From the NCBI GenBank assembly GCA_022592445.1, contig JABYQR010000136.1, positions 1 to 64,000 of the forward strand: a stretch of DNA of 64,000 nucleotides, given 5' to 3'. The stretch is from Cytidiella melzeri (lineage: Eukaryota > Basidiomycota > Agaricomycetes > Polyporales > Irpicaceae). How positions within the stretch are numbered: the stretch's first letter is position 1; each line of letters begins with the position of its first letter. The position numbers and the translations under genes are program-made. The notes under the pieces were generated by a model that searched no databases, was not told the origin of the DNA, and saw nothing but the letters and a program-made list of their open reading frames with translations. This document shows positions 59,269-64,000 of this stretch, piece after piece.

Positions 59269-60104
59269 CGCCAGCGATTCAGGTAGAGCAGATCTTGAAT
59301 AAGGAGAGCGTGTATCCGTGTTGGCTGGTGGTGAGACGAGTGCTGTGAGAGAGCCGTGAAACTCCAACGTGCTCAGGCTGCAAAGGACTGCAATGGGCAA
59401 TCAGTGTTTCGCGGAGTTCAAAATTCCTCAAAGTTACCGCCGTGATCATGACAAACCACCTGTGTTCGAGTTCACTCTTCCCACATGTTACCATACATAC
59501 TTACGGCGATTTCTTCTAAAAAAAGGTGCAGTATTGAACTATGCTATGGGCACCTGCAGGTCCTCATAACTGCTCGCACACCCTTCAAGGCATTTCCATC
59601 GCTTGACAACAATGTCAAGCTGTGGCTGCTTGCATGGAATATCGTTGTCTGCCGTCGACGTTATCGTTGCTTAGATGATGCTTGCAAGTTCTAAGCTCGA
59701 GATCAGTCTGGTGAGTGGCACCATCTCCTAGTTGAACAGCGACATTTTTATGTAGGAATCAATCTAGAGGTCCTGGACCTCAATGCCCGCCTCTACGACC
59801 GTCTTGGTAAGCTCTTACTCGCCCAGGCTGACGCTGCATTTTCAGCAGGCGGCGAATCAAAGACAGGACAAAGCCAACGTTAACGTACCATCGATTGCGT
59901 TTGGCCCAACCCCTATCGCTTCTAGCAAGGTATTCCTTACTAAGCCTTGTTGCAGTCTTGGTAAGCACCCGCTGTGATTCATAGTGAGTACGTATGTCTC
60001 CGATAAATATAAGAAGGAGTGCTGTCTGAGTAACTAAAAGCCGTTCCTATCAACACCGAATATTGTGCCTATATCCCCTCGCTGCTTCCAATATCTTGCC
60101 CGTC
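59269..60104. other. intergenic; right half is the duplicated SDR leader
   Basis: 59700-60104 matches 62400-62853 in blocks (CACCATCTC, GTCTTGGTA, GCTGACGCTGCA, GGCGAATC, GATTCATAGTGAGTACGTATGTCT), so it is the upstream part of a tandem duplication. 59269-59700 shows nothing recognised. Confidence 0.5.
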
Positions 60105-61277
60105 ATGCCCTCCTACGTTGTCACCGGCGCGTCGCGTGGTCTTGGCGTAAGTGTCGTTTGCTATCTCTGTGGTGCCAAAGTTGATGTTGTCTCTGATACC
60201 AGTATGAACTAGTACGACAACTGGTTAGTCACTGTCATACAATGATGCCATTATGGAAAGGGGTTGATCATCTCTTGGCACTTAAAGCCTCGATTCAAAC
60301 AACCTTGTCGTTGGGCTCGTTCGTAGCCGCAGCACCTCCCTGCCCGGTCTGCTCGAGCTCGAGAACAAGAACAAGAGCTTGCATGTCCTGGAAGCCGACG
60401 TGACTGATAGCGCCGCACTTGAGGTCCGTCAGACATCTCTTACCGGTGGCTACGCCCTTATTCACCACAGAAGTGATTTTGCAGAAAGCGGCAGAGGCGG
60501 TCAAGAAACTTACCGGCGGTACTCTGGACAATCTGATTAACAACGCTGCTCTCTCGTCGCAACCGCGATCAGGCTACCAGTTGGACACCTAGTGAGTATT
60601 GAAACATTCTCAGCAGCAAATATAAGCTTATTCGTTTCTGTAGTCCTGATGAAGAGAAAGAGCTTCTTGAACAGGATTTACTAAACAACGTATGCCATCT
60701 CGAGACATGATCTTTGTAGAAGATTCATTAACTTACATACACTGTTAGTTCACGGTTAACGTTATTGGTGTCATCAAAACCATTAACGCATTCCTGCCTT
60801 TGATTCGCGCCACTGCCGCGGCCTCGGGCACTCCGAAAGTCATCACCCTCAACACCGGTGTGAGCGACGTTGATTGGATTTTTAGAGGCGAGATTCTCTT
60901 TGGCGGCCCTTACGCTATCTCCAAAACGGCACTTCTCATGGCCATTGCCAAGTATGCGGCCAAGTACACGAAGGAGAACATTATCTTCTTTTCCATTAGT
61001 CCCGGCTTGGTGAACACTACCACGAAAGCCCGTAAGTCTACAGTCCTTATTCTCATAAGAATTGCTTGTTTACACGATATGGAATGTAGCTACTCCGGAG
61101 GAGCTTGAGGGATTCGTAGCAATCATCAAGAATTTCCAGGCTAGCTACCCTAATTGGGACGGGAAGCCGCTCACTCCTGAAGAATCAGTGTCCTCGATGT
61201 TGAAAGTCTTCAAAGGCCTGACTATCAAGGATGCCAACGGATTCGTCTCCCATAAGGGAAACAAGGAGTGGTTGTGA
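60105..61277 (+). CDS. short-chain dehydrogenase/reductase, copy A, damaged intron 2 acceptor
   Basis: Exons 60105-60146, 60203-60223, 60286-60423, 60485-60591, 60644-60689, 60749-61031, 61090-61277; 275 codons (274 aa). The Rossmann cofactor motif TGASRGLG is at residues 7-14; NNAA and the catalytic YAISK pair lie further on, with ISPG after it. The family oxidises or reduces alcohols and ketones with NAD(P)H; the substrate is unknown. In copy B intron 2 ends CTCAG|AGC; here the same place reads CTTAA|AGC, so the acceptor AG is lost. The nearest AG (CTTAAAG) would shift the frame. Thus copy A may be mis-spliced despite intact exons. Confidence 0.75.
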
Positions 61278-61476
61278 TACGCTAGATACCTGCTTCAGAT
61301 GGCTGGCTTGCCCGGTTTCGAAAACTTTTTTCAACAATCTCTGCATAGCATGTATTACATTACCTACGTAGTATTTTCTTGGATAGGTGCTTGTATGAGT
61401 TCGTTGCTCTGGTGGTGTAAGTACTTCTCATTACGCTATGACTGGACGCGTCTGATTGTGACACATCACGTATATA

Positions 61477-62171
61477 CTATGCTTTAGGTACTGTTCGTAA
61501 AACTTCGGCGCTCAGCCCATTGCGCTGAAAATTCTCAGCGGAAATAGATAAAAAGTACATGGACGTATACCTGTGCATCTGTCTAACACGCTGTAATTGT
61601 TTCAGACAGTTTAGAGAGGAAGAAAGGGCTACGGCAGGATGCCGGTGAAGGGCATAAAAGACATGGGGCGTTCGTAAAAATGTCACGTTTAGTCACACCG
61701 GCTAGAGGCGGCAGATATCGATTATCAAGACTTACTATATGTAGTGCTGCCATGTTTACATACGACGAGGCTGCAATATGCGTCTCAGCGGAGTTTGAAC
61801 CGCGCTCTGTGCGAAGTCACGCATCGTTCTACATTGCTCGTAAAAGCCACTATGCACATGTACTTTGATTAATCGGGCTGCTGGAGCAGATTCTCATGTG
61901 AATTCGGTCACTTTGCTTCACCAAGTATGTTGAAAAATATCCAGTGCATCAGCCAGAATCTCTTCCCATCAGTCCAAGGAGAGCCCAGAAACTCACTGCA
62001 TCGTCTTCAGCAACTCCACGTCTTACAAATAAAATACTTCTTTTACGTCAAAAACCCTCGGTAGAAGTCCTTAATTACATGCAATATACTCAGAATTTTT
62101 GGAGGTGCACAAGAGTTGAAAGAAGCAGTGTTCGTAAAACCAGGCGTTTACGAACAGTACCTAAAGCATAG
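61477..62171. mobile_element. 695-bp MITE with 25-bp TIRs
   Basis: CTATGCTTTAGGTACTGTTC... at 61477-61501 is exactly inverted at 62147-62171. TA lies directly outside both ends (61475-61476, 62172-62173). The interior has no transposase and repeats the TIR-like GTTCGTAAAA at about 61672 and 62131. TA duplication and size fit a Tc1/mariner-type non-autonomous element inserted between the two SDR copies. Confidence 0.85.
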
Positions 62172-62173
62172 TA

Positions 62174-62853
62174 TGAGAATAATCTTTCTCAGCAACAATA
62201 TCACAGACTGTTTCACACCTAGTAGGGCAGCCAGCTGCAGTCATACCTGTTGACTGTACTTCAAGACATGTCTGCCGCCTGCATCTCAGTAATGTGCCAC
62301 TGGTCTCTAGCTAGCTAGCTGACTATGGCCCTTAAAACATCGGCGTGTCAGCCAGCCATCGACGTGTTCTTGCTTGGTTATCTCTGACTCTTAACTCGAT
62401 ACATACATATCAACTGGTGAGTCGCACCATCTCGCAGCTGAACGTTGAACGAGATATTTGAATGTAGCAATCCGAGTCCAATGCTCGTTTCAGTACATCC
62501 GCCTCTGCGATCGTCTTGGTACGCACTTACGTCGTAAGCTGACGCTGCAGTTCGAGCAGTCGGCGAATCCAAGAGAGGAAACTCTGGGCAATTTACCATC
62601 AATTGCGAACCGTTTACTAAGCTTTACTGCTACAGTCTTTGTAAGCTCTGGCTTAGCCCCGCCGTGATTCATAGTGAGTACGTATGTCTTCGATTATCGA
62701 TAGAATGGTATAAGTAGGGTCGGTGTCTGAGTATTTGACAGCCAGCCCACTCAGGACTACTTGATCTGTATGTCCAAGACTCCAAGTCACCGTATTTGTC
62801 AACACCCTTCACTTTACTAATATTTCCTCACAGCTCTAGGCAACTAGTTCGTT
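62174..62853. other. duplicated upstream region of SDR copy B
   Basis: Counterpart of 59700-60104 from about 62400 onward. No gene recognised; promoter of copy B expected here. Confidence 0.45.
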
Positions 62854-64000
62854 ATGCCCTCCTACGTTGTCACCGGCGCGTCGCGAGGCCTTGGCGTGAG
62901 TGTTGTACAGTGCCATCGTGTACCGATATTGACGTCGTCTATGATACTAGTACGAGCTCGTACGACAACTGGTGAGCCACCGTCAAACAACAATGCCTTT
63001 TTAAAGGGGCTGACCATCTCATGACACTCAGAGCCTTGATACAAACAACCTTGTTGTTGGGCTCGTCCGTAGCCGCAGCACCTCTGTGCCCGGTCTGCTC
63101 GAGCTTGAGAACAAGAACAAGAGTGTCCATATCCTGGAAGCCGACGTGACAGATACCGCCGCCCTTGAGGTGCGTCAGCCATCTCTTACCAGCAGCTACG
63201 CCCCTATTCACCACAGAAGTGATCTTACAGAAAGCGGCAGAGGCGGTTAAGAAGCTGACAGGTGGCACTCTCGATAATTTGATCAACAATGCTGCTCTCT
63301 CGTCGCAGCCGCGATCAGGCTATCACTTGGCCACGTAGTGGGTGTCGAATCCTGTCCATTAGCCATTGTAAGCTGACTCGTGTCTATAGTCCTGATGAAG
63401 AAAAGGAGCTTCTTGAACAGGATCTGCTGAGCAATGTATGCTGCTGTAAAAAATTCCCATTCCTCCTTCAAATAATTGACCGCTATACCCTAACAGTTCG
63501 AGGTCAACGTTATTGGTGTCATCAAAACCATTGACGTGTTCCTGCCTTTGATTCGCGCTACTGCCGCGGCCTCAGGCACTCCGAAAGTCATCACCCTCAA
63601 CAGCGGTGCGGCTGACGTAGATGCAGTTTTTGCAGGCGAGCTTACTTGGGGCGGTCCTTATGCAATCTCCAAAACGGCGCTGCTGATGGCGATTGCCAAG
63701 TATGCGGCCAAATACACGAAGGAGAACATCATCTTCTTCTCTATCAGTCCCGGTGTGGTGAACACTGCCGTAAAAGCTCGTGAGTCAACGTTTCAGTTCG
63801 TCATACAGGATTGCTTGTTCACGCAATATGGCATGCAGCAACTCCGGAGGAACTTGAGGCATTCAAGCCAATATTCAAGAGTTTCCAGGCTCGCTACCCA
63901 ACTGGGACGGCAAGCTGCTCAGCCCTGAAGAAACAGTGTCACTGATGTTGAACATCTTCAAGGGCCTGACTATCAAGGACGCCAATGGATTTGTCTCCCA
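62854..64000 (+). pseudogene. short-chain dehydrogenase/reductase, copy B, frameshifted and cut by window end
   Basis: Exons 62854-62895, 62951-62971, 63032-63169, 63231-63337, 63390-63435, 63497-63779 and 63839 to the window end. Exon sizes of the first six are identical to copy A (42, 21, 138, 107, 46, 283). TGASRGLG, NNAA and YAISK are present. In the last exon copy A reads TACCCTAATTGGGAC whereas here it is TACCCAACTGGGAC, one base shorter (about 63897-63904), which shifts the frame. After the shift the alternative frame again matches copy A (KGLTIKDANGFVS), so the loss is recent or a sequencing error. Stop codon lies beyond the window. Confidence 0.7.

Overview
The window reads as nuclear DNA of a basidiomycete fungus, most likely a wood-associated agaricomycete. 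Genes carry many short introns (about 50-70 nt, GT-AG with two GC-AG exceptions). The mobile elements (chromodomain Gypsy, Copia, Plavaka, DUF6589/helicase fragments) and protein families (DUF6532, DUF6533, basidiomycete-type MEX67 and MIM1) belong to that group. No rRNA, tRNA or CRISPR was seen. All gene models were assembled by eye; totals divisible by three and conserved motifs across exon joins were used as checks.

Left part (1-23.7 kb) is mostly ordinary host sequence: a TIR element (26-1028), a LysM/cysteine-rich protein, VPS39 (HOPS tethering), an ankyrin-repeat protein, a small secreted protein (SSP1), the mRNA exporter MEX67, two neighbouring SANT/Myb-type nuclear proteins, a flavin monooxygenase of the Baeyer-Villiger type, and a small HVA1/Tudor-like protein.

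24.2-43 kb is a transposon-rich accessory block. A decayed chromodomain Gypsy element (24203-30364, TSD CTGAT) sits about 350 bp upstream of a second small secreted protein gene (SSP2). SSP2 shares promoter sequence and a 5'UTR intron with SSP1 and is split inside its coding sequence by a very young Copia element (31057-36558, TSD CTAAC, LTRs differing at one base). An A+T-rich stretch without convincing genes follows (36.8-40.8 kb). Then comes an internally deleted long-TIR element (40858-43003) that keeps the 5' parts of two convergent genes, a DUF6589-type protein and a RecQ-like helicase.

43-47 kb returns to host genes: a DUF6533 membrane protein with doubtful middle exons, and the mitochondrial import factor MIM1/TOM13. 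47.09-56.94 kb is a nested structure: a DDE transposon with 28-bp perfect TIRs and ATGT duplication, whose transposase gene has been split by a Plavaka transposon carrying its own transposase and two further genes.

56.98-64 kb holds a DENND6-type DENN protein and a tandem duplication of a short-chain dehydrogenase gene. A 695-bp MITE lies between the two copies, and each copy has a different lesion (a lost splice acceptor in the first, a one-base deletion in the second).
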